Positions 1 to 8,348 of a stretch of DNA of 64,000 nt are shown here, one piece after another. Positions within the stretch are counted from its first letter, which is position 1. Every line of letters begins with the position of its first letter. The stretch spans positions 248,001 through 312,000 of the forward strand of contig NZ_QLNP01000098.1 in the NCBI RefSeq assembly GCF_003261175.1, given 5' to 3'. The position numbers were made by a program, and so were the translations under genes. This DNA is from Arthrobacter globiformis (GTDB lineage: Bacteria > Actinomycetota > Actinomycetes > Actinomycetales > Micrococcaceae). The notes below the pieces were generated by a model. That model did no database searches and was not told the DNA's origin. It was given only the letters and a program-made list of their open reading frames with translations.

Positions 1-243
1 GGCAGGTTGCGCCAGCGACGGCGTCTGCGGACTGGAGGGGATGATGCCAGCGTTCGCTGCCCCTTGGAGTGTGCTCGCCAGCCAGCCGATGACGCCGACC
101 CAGAGGGCATGGTCTGAAATGGACTTGGGCGAGGTACCGCCGCCAGGCGCCCAGACCACCCAGCGCAATAACCCGTAAATGCCCAGTGCGGCCAGCAGCG
201 GTCCCAGCAGCGCCATGGGCGGCAACTCAAACTGTATTGGCAT
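1..243 (-). CDS. Partial membrane protein, function unknown (N-terminal 81 residues)
   Basis: The reverse strand carries an open frame from an ATG at 243 running off the window edge. The ATG follows a GGGGGA ribosome site with about 4-5 nt spacing. The visible protein begins MPIQFELPPMALLG and has a hydrophobic stretch at about residues 9-30 (LLGPLLAALGIYGLLRWVVW), then a short polar loop and a second, weaker hydrophobic segment around residues 46-58. That suggests an inner-membrane protein. No family is recognised from the fragment. It is on the same strand as, and downstream of, the NUDIX-ppk genes, but a hairpin in the 110-nt gap separates them. Confidence 0.6.
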   Translation of the reverse strand, partial: MPIQFELPPMALLGPLLAALGIYGLLRWVVWAPGGGTSPKSISDHALWVGVIGWLASTLQGAANAGIIPSSPQTPSLAQPA

Positions 244-281
244 CAGATCCCCCAATGATCCCCAAGCGCCTGATCCCGATG

Positions 282-319
282 CGCCATCTTTGTACCAAGT
301 ATTTGATACAAAAATGGCG
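282..319. terminator. Imperfect inverted repeat after the NUDIX gene
   Basis: CGCCATCTTTGTA at 282-294 pairs with TACAAAAATGGCG at 307-319, with one mismatch and a 12-nt loop. It lies just downstream of the NUDIX stop codon for minus-strand transcripts. There is no clean T-tract after the stem, so it may be a weak terminator or an operator-like dyad for the gene ending at 243. Confidence 0.4.
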
Positions 320-353
320 GGGTCAAGGTGAAGGCCTGGACGGCGGTGGAGCC

Positions 354-1325
354 TCAGTCGTCGAAGGGTTTGAACTGCTCCACGGACACGATCCTGCTCT
401 TGCTGCCGTGCGCCACGTGGCAGATGATCATTTCCCCGGGGGCGAGATATGGATCCGCCACCGGCAGCAGGCCCTTGAGCCGCGGGGGCATGTAACCGGC
501 GAGCTGGCCCAGCACGGTGGGAAGGGCCGGCCGGTGCGTACACAGCACCACCGCGCGCTGCTTGTCGAACAACGCGTCCACGACGGCAGCGGTCTTTTTG
601 GGGTTGCGGGCATGCCTGTGCTCCGTAAGCGCATCCACGAGTTTCACCTTGGCGTCCGCTGACTTGACGTAGGGGGCGATGGTCGCCACGCAGCGCAACC
701 ACGGGCTGCTGACCACGCGCAGCGGCTTCCACGCCTTCAGCAGCCGGTGCACGGCCTGGGCCTGGCGTATGCCGGTGGCGGCCAAGGGCCGTTCGCCTTC
801 CGCCTTGGTCCACGACGATCGCGGTTTTGCCTTGGCATGCCGCACGACGACGAGCGGCCAGGTCTGCAGTTCCTTGCGGGCGTGGGCCGCCGCCAGGTAG
901 TCCAGCGGCGCCCGGTCTGACGGGTTGGACAGCAGCGCGGCCGCACGCTCCGGTGCACACCACATGACGCTGTCCACTTCCTTGCCGTCGGGCCGCAGGG
1001 AATTGCCCGTGACCTCAACGGCCCAGTAGTGCACAACCTTCAGCCCGGCGGAGACATGGTAATGGATGGGCGGTAGCGGGATGCCCAGCGGTGCAACGAG
1101 GCCGATCTCCTCCTCCACCTCGCGGACTGCGCACTCGGGCACAGTTTCGCCTGGGTCAAGCTTGCCCTTGGGCCAGGACCAGTCGTCGTACCGCGGCCGG
1201 TGGATCAGTAGAACCTCCAGCTGGTCCTTCTTGACGCGCCAAGGCAGGGCGCCGGCGGCCGTGACGGCGACCGGCTCGCCCGGGTGATCGGTCTGATCCG
1301 CTATGGGTGAGTCGCTGCTCTTCAA
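354..1325 (-). CDS. NUDIX hydrolase fused to histidine phosphatase (MutT1-like)
   Basis: A 323-aa two-domain protein. The N-terminal NUDIX domain (about residues 15-145) has an intact Nudix box: GKLDPGETVPECAVREV followed by EEEIGL, with the metal-binding REVEEE core. The C-terminal domain starts with VVVRHAKA, the RHG phosphohistidine motif of the SixA/histidine phosphatase family. The same fusion is known in mycobacterial MutT1, which hydrolyses 8-oxo-(d)GTP and dinucleoside polyphosphates; that substrate is inference here. The chosen start is a TTG at 1325, which has AGGA 9 nt upstream in the ppk stop region. An upstream extension would overlap ppk and looks non-native. It begins 12 nt after ppk, so it is probably cotranscribed. 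Confidence 0.85.
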   Translation of the reverse strand: MKSSDSPIADQTDHPGEPVAVTAAGALPWRVKKDQLEVLLIHRPRYDDWSWPKGKLDPGETVPECAVREVEEEIGLVAPLGIPLPPIHYHVSAGLKVVHYWAVEVTGNSLRPDGKEVDSVMWCAPERAAALLSNPSDRAPLDYLAAAHARKELQTWPLVVVRHAKAKPRSSWTKAEGERPLAATGIRQAQAVHRLLKAWKPLRVVSSPWLRCVATIAPYVKSADAKVKLVDALTEHRHARNPKKTAAVVDALFDKQRAVVLCTHRPALPTVLGQLAGYMPPRLKGLLPVADPYLAPGEMIICHVAHGSKSRIVSVEQFKPFDD

Positions 1326-1336
1326 AGGCCGGGTTC

Positions 1337-3586
1337 CTACCGCCGGACGACGGCGCGCTGCCGGGAGCGTGATGCCAGGAGCCAGGACTGGACATCGTCC
1401 AGTTTGCGGCCGTCCTCGCCGATGTGGTGGCGGGTCCACTCGCCGTCGCTGTCAAGGTGCCAGCTGGACGTCTCGGGGTCCATGTACCGGCGCAACAGGT
1501 CCAGGACGTAGGCGGTGTCCTCGCCGCCGGACAGTTGCACCAGCGCCTCCACCCGGCGGTCCAGGTTGCGGTGCATCATGTCCGCGGAGCCTATATACAC
1601 CACGGGGTCGCCACCGTTGCTGAAGGCGAACACGCGGGAGTGTTCAAGGAAGCGGCCAAGGATGGAGCGGACCGTGATGTTCTCGCTCAGCCCGGGGATG
1701 CCGGGGCGCAGGGAGCAAATGCCGCGGACAATAACGTCCACCTTCACGCCTGCCTGCGAAGCGCGGTACAGGGAATCGATGATGGACTCATCCACTATCG
1801 AGTTGACCTTGATCTGCACCCGCGCGGGGATGCCTGCGCGGGCATTCCGGATTTCGGCTTCGATCCTGTCGATGAGTCCCGAACGCACGGACCGGGGGGC
1901 CACCAGGAGCCGCTTGAAGGTCGACTTGGGGGCATACCCGGAGAGCTGATTGAACAGCTTGGACAGGTCCTCGCCCACCTGCTCGTTCGCGGTCAGAAGC
2001 CCGAGGTCCTCGTAATAGCGTGCGGTCCGCGGGTGGTAGTTGCCTGTCCCGATGTGGCAGTAGCGGCGCAGCCCGTCCACCTCCTGGCGGACCACGAGGG
2101 AGAGCTTGCAGTGGGTCTTCAGGCCCACGATGCCGTAGACCACGTGGACACCGGCCTGCTCCAGCTTGCGGGCCCAGGAGATGTTCGCCTGCTCGTCGAA
2201 GCGGGCCTTGATTTCCACGAGGGCCAGCACCTGCTTGCCCGCCTCGGCAGCGTCGATCAGGGCGTCGACAATGGGGGAGTCGCCCGAGGTGCGGTACAGG
2301 GTCTGCTTGATGGCCTGCACCTTGGGATCCGCCGCCGCCTGTTCGAGGAACGCCTGGACGGACGTGGAGAACGAATCGTAAGGGTGGTGCAGCAGGATGT
2401 CGCGGCGGCGCATGGCGGCGAAGACGTTCGCGGCCTTGGACGTTTCGGACTCATTCAGGTACCGGGAGGTGTGGGGTACGTGCTTGGGATAGTGCAGGTC
2501 CGCGCGGTCAATGTTGGCGATCACGGACAATCCGCGCAGGTCCAGGGGCGCAGGAACGGAGTAGACCTCCGACTCGTCCACGCCAAGCTCGCGGATCAGC
2601 AGGGCGCGGATGTTCGGGTTGATGTCGTTGGTGACCTCGAGCCGGACGGGCGGGCCGAACCGGCGCCGCAGCAGTTCCTTCTCGAGCGCCTGCAGGAGGT
2701 TCTCGGCGTCGTCCTCTTCCACCTCGACGTCCTCGTTGCGGGTCACACGGAAGGTGTGGTGCTCCAGGACCTCCATGCCGGCGAAAAGCTGGTGCAGGTG
2801 GACGGCGATGACTTCCTCGAGGGCGATGAACCGTGCCACGCGGCCGGGCACCGAGCCTGCCCGGGGACCGTCGATGGAGATCAGGCGGGGCAGCTGGTCC
2901 GGCACCTTGACGCGGGCGAACAGCTCCTTGTCACTGACCGGGTTCCGGACCACCACGGCCAGGTTCAGGGAAAGGCCCGAGATGTAAGGGAAGGGGTGTG
3001 CGGGGTCCACGGCCAGCGGGGTGAGGATGGGGAAGACTTTCTCCGCGAACATGGCGCTGAGCCGGTGCCGGGCCTCGTCGTCGAGCTCGTCCCAGTGCAT
3101 GAGGTGGATGTGCTCATAAGCCAGGGCCGGCCGGATCTGCTCCGCGTAGACCTGGGCGTGCCGCTGCTGCAGGCGGTGGGCCGCCTCGCCGATCTGCTCC
3201 AGGACCTGGACGGGGCTCAGCCCAGCCGGAGACGGGACGGCGAGCCCGGTGGCGATGCGGCGCTTCAGGCCGGCCACGCGGACCATGAAGAATTCATCGA
3301 GGTTGGACGCGAAGATCGAGAGGAAGTTGACCCGCTCCAGCAGGTATAGGTCGGGGTCTTCGGCCAGTTCCAGGACCCGGGCGTTGAACGCGAGCCAGCT
3401 CAGCTCGCGGTCCAGGAACCGGTCCGGGCTGATCTCGCCCTCCGGCTCCAGGATGGCAGCGAACTCAGGGATGTCGATCCGGTCCTGCGTGGCGCGGGAG
3501 GCCGGCACTTCGGAGGAGCCGAACCGGGCGCGCACAGGGGCAGCCTTGATTTCGGTGGTGGCTGTTCCGGCGGATTCCGGTTGCAT
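1337..3586 (-). CDS. ppk1: Polyphosphate kinase 1
   Basis: A 749-aa protein that reversibly polymerises the gamma-phosphate of ATP into polyphosphate. After a variable N-terminus of about 50 residues, the N domain starts at [16 protein letters not shown]. The catalytic core holds GLKTHCK, whose His corresponds to the phospho-accepting histidine of the family, and [17 protein letters not shown] with the second conserved His. The start is the ATG at 3586, preceded by AAGGAGAGCGC; a longer frame upstream has no good ribosome site. It lies between mshD (upstream on the same strand, 104 nt away) and the NUDIX fusion. PPK beside phosphate and redox genes is common in actinobacteria. Confidence 0.96.
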   Translation of the reverse strand: MQPESAGTATTEIKAAPVRARFGSSEVPASRATQDRIDIPEFAAILEPEGEISPDRFLDRELSWLAFNARVLELAEDPDLYLLERVNFLSIFASNLDEFFMVRVAGLKRRIATGLAVPSPAGLSPVQVLEQIGEAAHRLQQRHAQVYAEQIRPALAYEHIHLMHWDELDDEARHRLSAMFAEKVFPILTPLAVDPAHPFPYISGLSLNLAVVVRNPVSDKELFARVKVPDQLPRLISIDGPRAGSVPGRVARFIALEEVIAVHLHQLFAGMEVLEHHTFRVTRNEDVEVEEDDAENLLQALEKELLRRRFGPPVRLEVTNDINPNIRALLIRELGVDESEVYSVPAPLDLRGLSVIANIDRADLHYPKHVPHTSRYLNESETSKAANVFAAMRRRDILLHHPYDSFSTSVQAFLEQAAADPKVQAIKQTLYRTSGDSPIVDALIDAAEAGKQVLALVEIKARFDEQANISWARKLEQAGVHVVYGIVGLKTHCKLSLVVRQEVDGLRRYCHIGTGNYHPRTARYYEDLGLLTANEQVGEDLSKLFNQLSGYAPKSTFKRLLVAPRSVRSGLIDRIEAEIRNARAGIPARVQIKVNSIVDESIIDSLYRASQAGVKVDVIVRGICSLRPGIPGLSENITVRSILGRFLEHSRVFAFSNGGDPVVYIGSADMMHRNLDRRVEALVQLSGGEDTAYVLDLLRRYMDPETSSWHLDSDGEWTRHHIGEDGRKLDDVQSWLLASRSRQRAVVRR

Positions 3587-3690
3587 GCGCTCTCCTTGAG
3601 TACTGGCGGGTTTATTTTCAACCTTACAAGCATTCACGGGTCCGGGACCCGAAGATTTCGGGGCAGCCGGACCAAGCGTCAAAGAGCCGA

Positions 3691-4662
3691 TTAACGTCCC
3701 GCAACCGGCCCGTACATCACGTCCATGTCCCAGCGCGTGAAGCCCAGCCGCCGGTACAGCGAGACAGCCGGAGTGTTGTCCGCATCCGTGTACAGCATGA
3801 CGGCGTGCAGGCCCTGCTGCTGGAGGTGCCGGATCCCGGCGATGGTCAGCGCTTTGCCCAGACCCATGCCCTGGGCTGCGGGCGTGACGCCCACCACGTA
3901 CACCTCGCCGATGGCAGGGTGTGTCCCGTGCCGCGGATGCACTTTGGTCCAGTGGTAGCCCAGGAGCCGCCCGTCCGGGTCCTCCGCCAGCAGGAAGCCG
4001 GCGGGGTCGAACCAGGGTTCGTCCATCCGGGCCTGCAGGTCGGCCATGGTCAGGGATCCTTGCTCCGGGTGGTGCGCGAACGCTTCACGGTTGGCCACGA
4101 GCCAGGCCTCTTCGTCTTGGCCCGGCACGAAGGCGCGGATCGAGACGCCGTCCGGAAGACCGACGTCGGGCAGGTCAGCGGCGGCGGTGGTGAGCCGCAT
4201 CTTCCACAGTTCCCGAACCGGGCCATAGCCGTACCGGGCCGCCAGGTCCGCGGCGGCCTCGTGGTTGCCGTGCGACCATGCCTTGAGTCCGTCCAGGCCG
4301 CGCGAGGACTTGAGCGTGCTGACGAGCCGGTCTGCCACGCCCTGGTTCCGATAGCTGGGGTGCACCGCGATTTCCGCCACGCCTGTCCCGTCCGGCTCCT
4401 CGACCACCACCGCGAACCCGGCCAGGTCCTGCGCTGTGGCGGGGTCCGACTGCTCGTCCGGGGCGTAGAGGGCAAGGGTCAGCAGCATGTGCGGGCCCGT
4501 GTCCGCCGCGCGCATGGTCACGAGGGTCTGTTCGGAAATGGGAGGATTGCCGTCCGATTCCTCGGCGGCGGCCAGCAGGGCGCGGACGTCCCGCAGCAGC
4601 TCTTCATCCACGCCGCCCTTGATGACTAGGACGGGCCATTTCTCCGGGTGCGCAGGACTCAT
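3691..4662 (-). CDS. mshD: Mycothiol synthase
   Basis: A 323-aa protein built from two GNAT folds, as in MshD, which acetylates Cys-GlcN-inositol in the last step of mycothiol synthesis. The N-terminal GNAT holds the [15 protein letters not shown] acetyl-CoA loop around residue 100. The C-terminal GNAT holds [19 protein letters not shown] around residue 255 and ends in [17 protein letters not shown]. Length and domain order match the family. Mycothiol is restricted to actinobacteria, so this gene helps place the organism. Its neighbours, glnR upstream and ppk downstream, recall the glnR-mshD arrangement in mycobacteria. Confidence 0.92.
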   Translation of the reverse strand: MSPAHPEKWPVLVIKGGVDEELLRDVRALLAAAEESDGNPPISEQTLVTMRAADTGPHMLLTLALYAPDEQSDPATAQDLAGFAVVVEEPDGTGVAEIAVHPSYRNQGVADRLVSTLKSSRGLDGLKAWSHGNHEAAADLAARYGYGPVRELWKMRLTTAAADLPDVGLPDGVSIRAFVPGQDEEAWLVANREAFAHHPEQGSLTMADLQARMDEPWFDPAGFLLAEDPDGRLLGYHWTKVHPRHGTHPAIGEVYVVGVTPAAQGMGLGKALTIAGIRHLQQQGLHAVMLYTDADNTPAVSLYRRLGFTRWDMDVMYGPVAGR

Positions 4663-4824
4663 GCTGTAAGGCTATACGGACGCCACCCACGCACGCCCGA
4701 TTTGGAACAGGCCGTGGCGCCCCGTATAGTCGTTACCTCAGCCGCCTTCATGGCAGGTTGTGAGGGGGATCCACCACTGGGGTGGCCTCGATACGTTCGA
4801 CCCGTATGTCCTCCACTCATAAGT

Positions 4825-4874
4825 AGAAATACAGAACGGCCCGGCTCCCTTGAGCCGGGCCGTTCCGTATTTCT
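4825..4874. terminator. Strong intrinsic terminator between glnR and mshD
   Basis: A near-perfect hairpin has arms AGAAATAC-A-GAACGGCCCGGCTC and its complement, with a 5-nt loop at about 4848. It lies just after the glnR stop (minus strand), and the A/T-rich base of the stem gives a run of A/T on either strand. It should separate glnR from mshD. Confidence 0.8.
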
Positions 4875-4924
4875 GCTGCAGGTGCAGGCACTCCGCGGCG
4901 GGCCCAGTGGGTCCGGCCTGGGGT

Positions 4925-5623
4925 CTACGCCTCGGTGAGTTCGTCCTCCTGCTGGCGGATCAGCGTAAGCCGGTAGCCCACGTTGCGCACAGTGCTGATC
5001 AGGTTCTCGTGGTCGGCGCCCAGCTTGGCGCGCAGCCGCCGGACGTGGACGTCCACGGTCCGGGTGCCGCCGTAGTAGTCGTAGCCCCAGACCTCGGTGA
5101 GGAGCTGCTGCCGGGTAAATACCCGGCCGGGGTGCTGCGCCAGGTACTTCAGGAGTTCGAACTCCTTGAAGGTCAGGTTCAGTGCTGCGCCGTTGACGCG
5201 CGCCGTGTAGCTCGCCTCGTCAATAACGACGCCGGCAGCCCGGATCTCGGAGGGAGCATCATCCTGATCCGGTACGGCCCGGGCGACAGAGAGGCGGATC
5301 CGTGCCTCCACCTCGGCGGGGCCGGCCGAGTCGAGCACGATGTCATCGACGGCCCAGGCTGAGGAAACGGCCGCCATGCCGCCCTCGGTGAGGATCAGCA
5401 CCAGAGGCGCGCTGAGGCCGGTGGCCTTCAGAAGTTGGGTCAGGGATCGGGCGCCCACGAGGTCCTTGCGCGCGTCCAGGAGGACGATGTCGCAGGGGTC
5501 TGTCTCGAGCAGCGCGGTGGGCTCGGCGGGAAGGATGTGCACCCGGTGGTTCAGGAGCTCCAGGGCAGGCAGAATGTCCACCGATGACCCGGTGCTGTTG
5601 GTCAGTAACAGGATGTGCGACAT
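4925..5623 (-). CDS. glnR: GlnR-family transcriptional regulator (atypical OmpR type)
   Basis: A 232-aa protein with an N-terminal receiver-like domain (residues 1-115) and a C-terminal winged helix (about 130-225: [19 protein letters not shown], then [18 protein letters not shown]). The receiver lacks the acidic pair after strand beta-1 (sequence ILLLTNSTG) and the usual beta-5 lysine, though an Asp remains in LLDARKDL. This matches actinobacterial GlnR, the regulator of glutamine synthetase, ammonium uptake and nitrate genes, which works without classical phosphorylation. The ATG at 5623 is preceded by GGAGGAATA. No kinase gene adjoins it. Confidence 0.85.
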   Translation of the reverse strand: MSHILLLTNSTGSSVDILPALELLNHRVHILPAEPTALLETDPCDIVLLDARKDLVGARSLTQLLKATGLSAPLVLILTEGGMAAVSSAWAVDDIVLDSAGPAEVEARIRLSVARAVPDQDDAPSEIRAAGVVIDEASYTARVNGAALNLTFKEFELLKYLAQHPGRVFTRQQLLTEVWGYDYYGGTRTVDVHVRRLRAKLGADHENLISTVRNVGYRLTLIRQQEDELTEA

Positions 5624-5845
5624 TATTCCTCCAAGGGGCTGTCCGCGCATCGTCGGGCGACTGAGCTGATGTCTGAGTATACCCAACGGCTCCCCAGCGG
5701 ACACGGATGGGCCGTACCCGCGCGCCTTGTTTACGACATATGGCGGTCACATAGGGCAGGATTGAAACTGTCAGGGGGCCGAGCCCTTGCCCGTCAACGG
5801 CACAGCCAGGATGAGGTCGCAGCAGATTTGAGTGCAGAGTCCGAG

Positions 5846-6637
5846 ATGAGTACGCCGCGGCCTGCCCCCGAGGTGAGCGCTCCTGTCGCTGCCGGCCGGA
5901 CGCTCCAGTCATGGAGCATTGGAGTCGTTGGCCTGGCGGGCCTGGCCACGCTGGTGGCCAGCGTCTTCCGGACTCCGGACGTCCTCCTCGCGGTTGCCGT
6001 GCTTTTTGCCCTGGGGATCGGCGTCGGCTGGCCCCACTACCTGGGAATTCCGGCCAAGAAAACCCTCGCTGCCGTGATCGGACTGTCAGGGGCCGGGTCG
6101 GCCGTTGCGGCCACTTTCGCCGCCGCCCCCGGCTTCCTCAACTGGACGCCCGGCTTCATTGCGCTCGGTGTCACCGCCGTCTTCATCGTCCAACTGGTGC
6201 GCGGTACCGGCCAGGCGCAGCGCCTCGAGTCGACACTCGGCTGCAGCGTGGGCGTCCTTCTCTCCTGCCTGGGGTCCGGATGGATTGCCGGCACCAGGTT
6301 CAACGGTGTCAAGGAGATGGTGCTGGTGGCAGGCATCAGCGCAGCCGTCGCACTGCTCGCCGGCCTCATCCGCTGGCCGGACCGGATTATTGCGCCCCTG
6401 GGCATCATCCTGGCCGGACTGGCCGGGCCGCTCGCCGGCCTGGTGTTCTCCGACATCGCCGTTTTGCCCGCGGCGGTGTTCGGCGTGGTGGTCGGGGCGG
6501 TCCTGGTCAGTTTCCGCCGGCTGGTGACTCTCCGGGGCGCTCCGCTGAACTTTCCGGCTGCCCTAGGCATGGGCCTGGCGCCGATTTCGGCGGTCGGTTC
6601 GCTCGCCTACTTCATAGACAAACTACTCATCTCCTGA
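5846..6637 (+). CDS. Conserved polytopic membrane protein, function unknown
   Basis: A 263-aa protein with a polar N-terminus of about 20 residues and seven to eight hydrophobic segments. Examples are WSIGVVGLAGLATLVASVF, LAVAVLFALGIGVGWPHYLG and IIAPLGIILAGLAGPLAGLVF. No enzymatic motif is visible. It is divergent from glnR and 17 nt ahead of a 37-aa membrane peptide gene. The ATG at 5846 has only a weak ribosome site (GCAGAG); an in-frame TTG at 5828 is possible. The assignment as membrane protein is secure; the role is unknown. Confidence 0.75.
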   Translation: MSTPRPAPEVSAPVAAGRTLQSWSIGVVGLAGLATLVASVFRTPDVLLAVAVLFALGIGVGWPHYLGIPAKKTLAAVIGLSGAGSAVAATFAAAPGFLNWTPGFIALGVTAVFIVQLVRGTGQAQRLESTLGCSVGVLLSCLGSGWIAGTRFNGVKEMVLVAGISAAVALLAGLIRWPDRIIAPLGIILAGLAGPLAGLVFSDIAVLPAAVFGVVVGAVLVSFRRLVTLRGAPLNFPAALGMGLAPISAVGSLAYFIDKLLIS

Positions 6638-6654
6638 CGGGTTAGGATGGCATC

Positions 6655-6768
6655 ATGTCCGTACTTGCATTTGAAATCTTCTTCCTTGTCCTGCTCGGCG
6701 TTGCCAGCCTTTCCATGGCCTGGTTTGCCGGTTTTGTTGTCTACCGTCTGTTCAAAGGACAGCGGTAG
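6655..6768 (+). CDS. Small single-span membrane protein (37 aa)
   Basis: A short frame starts at ATG 6655 behind TTAGGATGG and reads MSVLAFEIFFLVLLGVASLS, continuing to a basic tail ...VVYRLFKGQR. It is one hydrophobic helix of about 25 residues with a positively charged C-terminus, the usual topology of small membrane proteins. It sits 17 nt after the larger membrane gene and 32 nt before the nitrobindin-like gene in a tight co-oriented run. The good ribosome site and the protein-like composition support it being real. Confidence 0.65.
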   Translation: MSVLAFEIFFLVLLGVASLSMAWFAGFVVYRLFKGQR

Positions 6769-6800
6769 ACCCTGCTTAGCAGTTTCGAGAGGTAGCGGCT

Positions 6801-7433
6801 GTGCCTATTGAAATTCCTACAGACCTGACCCCCGAACTGGTTCCCCTCTCCTGGCTCATCGGTGAGTGGGAGGGTCGTGGCCGGCTCGGGGCCGGTGATG
6901 AAAGCTCAGAGCACTTCCTGCAGCATGTTTCCTTCACCCACAACGGTCTGCCGTACCTGCAATACCGTGCGGAAAGCTGGCTGACCGACGAGGACGGCAC
7001 CAAGCTCCGGCCGCTCACAGTTGAGACCGGATTTTGGGCCCTGGAGCGCAAACAGCTGGAGGCCGACAGCGGCCCCGGCCTGATTCCCGGGGACATCGTG
7101 CCAGTGCTGAAAAGCGCCGACGAGGTTGAGGCTCTCCGTAACAAGGATGGCGGTTTCGACATCTCGGTGTCGATCAGCCACCCGGGCGGCATCTCGGAGC
7201 TGTACTACGGGCAGATCAAGGGCCCGCAGATCCAGCTCAGCACCGACATGGTAATGCGCGGCAGCCACTCCAAGGACTACAGTGCGGCCACCCGGATCTT
7301 CGGGTTGGTGGACGGCAACCTGCTCTGGCGGTGGGATGTGGCCACCGGCAGCCCGTCGGCTAGCTCCGCGGCTGCTGGGCCTGGCAATGGACTCGAGGCC
7401 CACGCCTCGGCGTTCCTTAATAAGGTCTCCTGA
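6801..7433 (+). CDS. Nitrobindin-like heme-binding beta-barrel (FABP family)
   Basis: A 210-aa protein starting at GTG 6801 after GAGAGGTAGC. The N-terminal WLIGEWEGRGRLG matches the GxWxGxG signature of the nitrobindin/THAP4 (DUF1794) family, lipocalin-like barrels that bind ferric heme and isomerise peroxynitrite to nitrate. The C-terminal part carries HASAFL, where the family has its proximal heme His; this residue match is my reading and not aligned. The linker at residues 184-196 is Ser/Ala/Gly-rich. The oxidant-related role would fit nearby flavin and folate redox proteins. Confidence 0.8.
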   Translation: MPIEIPTDLTPELVPLSWLIGEWEGRGRLGAGDESSEHFLQHVSFTHNGLPYLQYRAESWLTDEDGTKLRPLTVETGFWALERKQLEADSGPGLIPGDIVPVLKSADEVEALRNKDGGFDISVSISHPGGISELYYGQIKGPQIQLSTDMVMRGSHSKDYSAATRIFGLVDGNLLWRWDVATGSPSASSAAAGPGNGLEAHASAFLNKVS

Positions 7434-7584
7434 CCGCAGCCACCCTGCCTCTCCGCACCTTGCCTCTGCGGACCTCGCCTCTCCGCACCCCGCTGCTCCG
7501 AAACCCTGTTCCGCGGCCCCCGTTTCGGCTACTTTGGCCTCAGGTCTCCATGCCTAAGTCCAAAGCAACCCGATGGAGTGTCCG

Positions 7585-8307
7585 ATGGATGAATCCCAGC
7601 CGCCGGCTGACTACAGCGACCTCAAAGCCGTGTACTTCAACGGCACGCTCAAGCGTTCGCCTGAGCAGAGCAACACCGAGGGCCTGATCACGGTGAGCCG
7701 GCTGATCATGGAGAAGCAGGGCGTGTCCACCCGGGTCATCCGGACTGTAGACCACGACATCGCCAGCGGCGTTTACCCGGACATGCGCGAGCACGGCTGG
7801 GCTTCCGACGAATGGCCGGAGCTGTACCCGGCCGTCAAGGACGCGGACATCGTGGTGGTGGCCGGACCCATCTGGCTGGGGGATAACTCCTCGCAGACCA
7901 AGAAGCTCATCGAGCGGCTCTACGCCCATTCGGGCCAGCTCAACGAGAAGGGCCAGTGGGCCTTTTACCCGAAGGTGGGCGGCTGCCTGATCACCGGCAA
8001 CGAGGACGGCATCAAGCACTGTTCCATGAACGTCCTCTACAGCCTGCAGCACATCGGTTTCTCCATCCCGCCCCAGGCTGACGCGGGCTGGATCGGCCCT
8101 GTCGGGCCAGGACCCAGCTACCTGGACGAGGGTTCAGGCGGTCCGGAGAGCGACTTTACGAACCGGAACACCACGTTCATGACGTGGAACCTCCTGCATC
8201 TGGCCCGGACGCTCAAGGACGCCGGCGGAATTCCTGCCTACGGTAACCTTCCGGAAGAATGGAAGGCCGGAACCAAGTTTGGTTTCGAAAACCCGGAATA
8301 CCGCTAG
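7585..8307 (+). CDS. Flavodoxin-fold NAD(P)H-dependent reductase
   Basis: A 240-aa protein. The N-terminal AVYFNGTLKRSPEQSNTEGL resembles the phosphate-binding loop of NADPH-dependent FMN reductases, and VVVAGPIWLGDNSSQTKKLIERL matches the second flavin-binding loop (PIW-G-S--K). This suggests an FMN-binding reductase of the flavodoxin family; the electron acceptor is unknown. The ATG at 7585 is preferred over the ATG at 7573 because TGGAG precedes it with a 6-nt spacer. The 150 nt upstream is C-rich with degenerate CTCCGCACC-type repeats and no gene. Confidence 0.75.
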   Translation: MDESQPPADYSDLKAVYFNGTLKRSPEQSNTEGLITVSRLIMEKQGVSTRVIRTVDHDIASGVYPDMREHGWASDEWPELYPAVKDADIVVVAGPIWLGDNSSQTKKLIERLYAHSGQLNEKGQWAFYPKVGGCLITGNEDGIKHCSMNVLYSLQHIGFSIPPQADAGWIGPVGPGPSYLDEGSGGPESDFTNRNTTFMTWNLLHLARTLKDAGGIPAYGNLPEEWKAGTKFGFENPEYR

Positions 8308-8348
8308 GTGGCCGGAATACCCTCCCAGCCAAGGACGTTCCCCTTCAT

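Noticed and set aside
1424-3349. A 641-codon frame antisense to ppk
   Set aside because: Long antisense frames are expected in high-GC genes with strong third-position bias; its sequence has no domain and ppk is clear on the other strand. The same applies to long frames opposite rpoB, rpoC, fusA, tuf and the ribosomal genes.
5740-5800. Possible GlnR box (GTCAC...GAAAC) upstream of the membrane gene
   Set aside because: The spacing between GTCAC and GAAAC is 13 nt, not that of the known two-half-site box, and the second half is absent.
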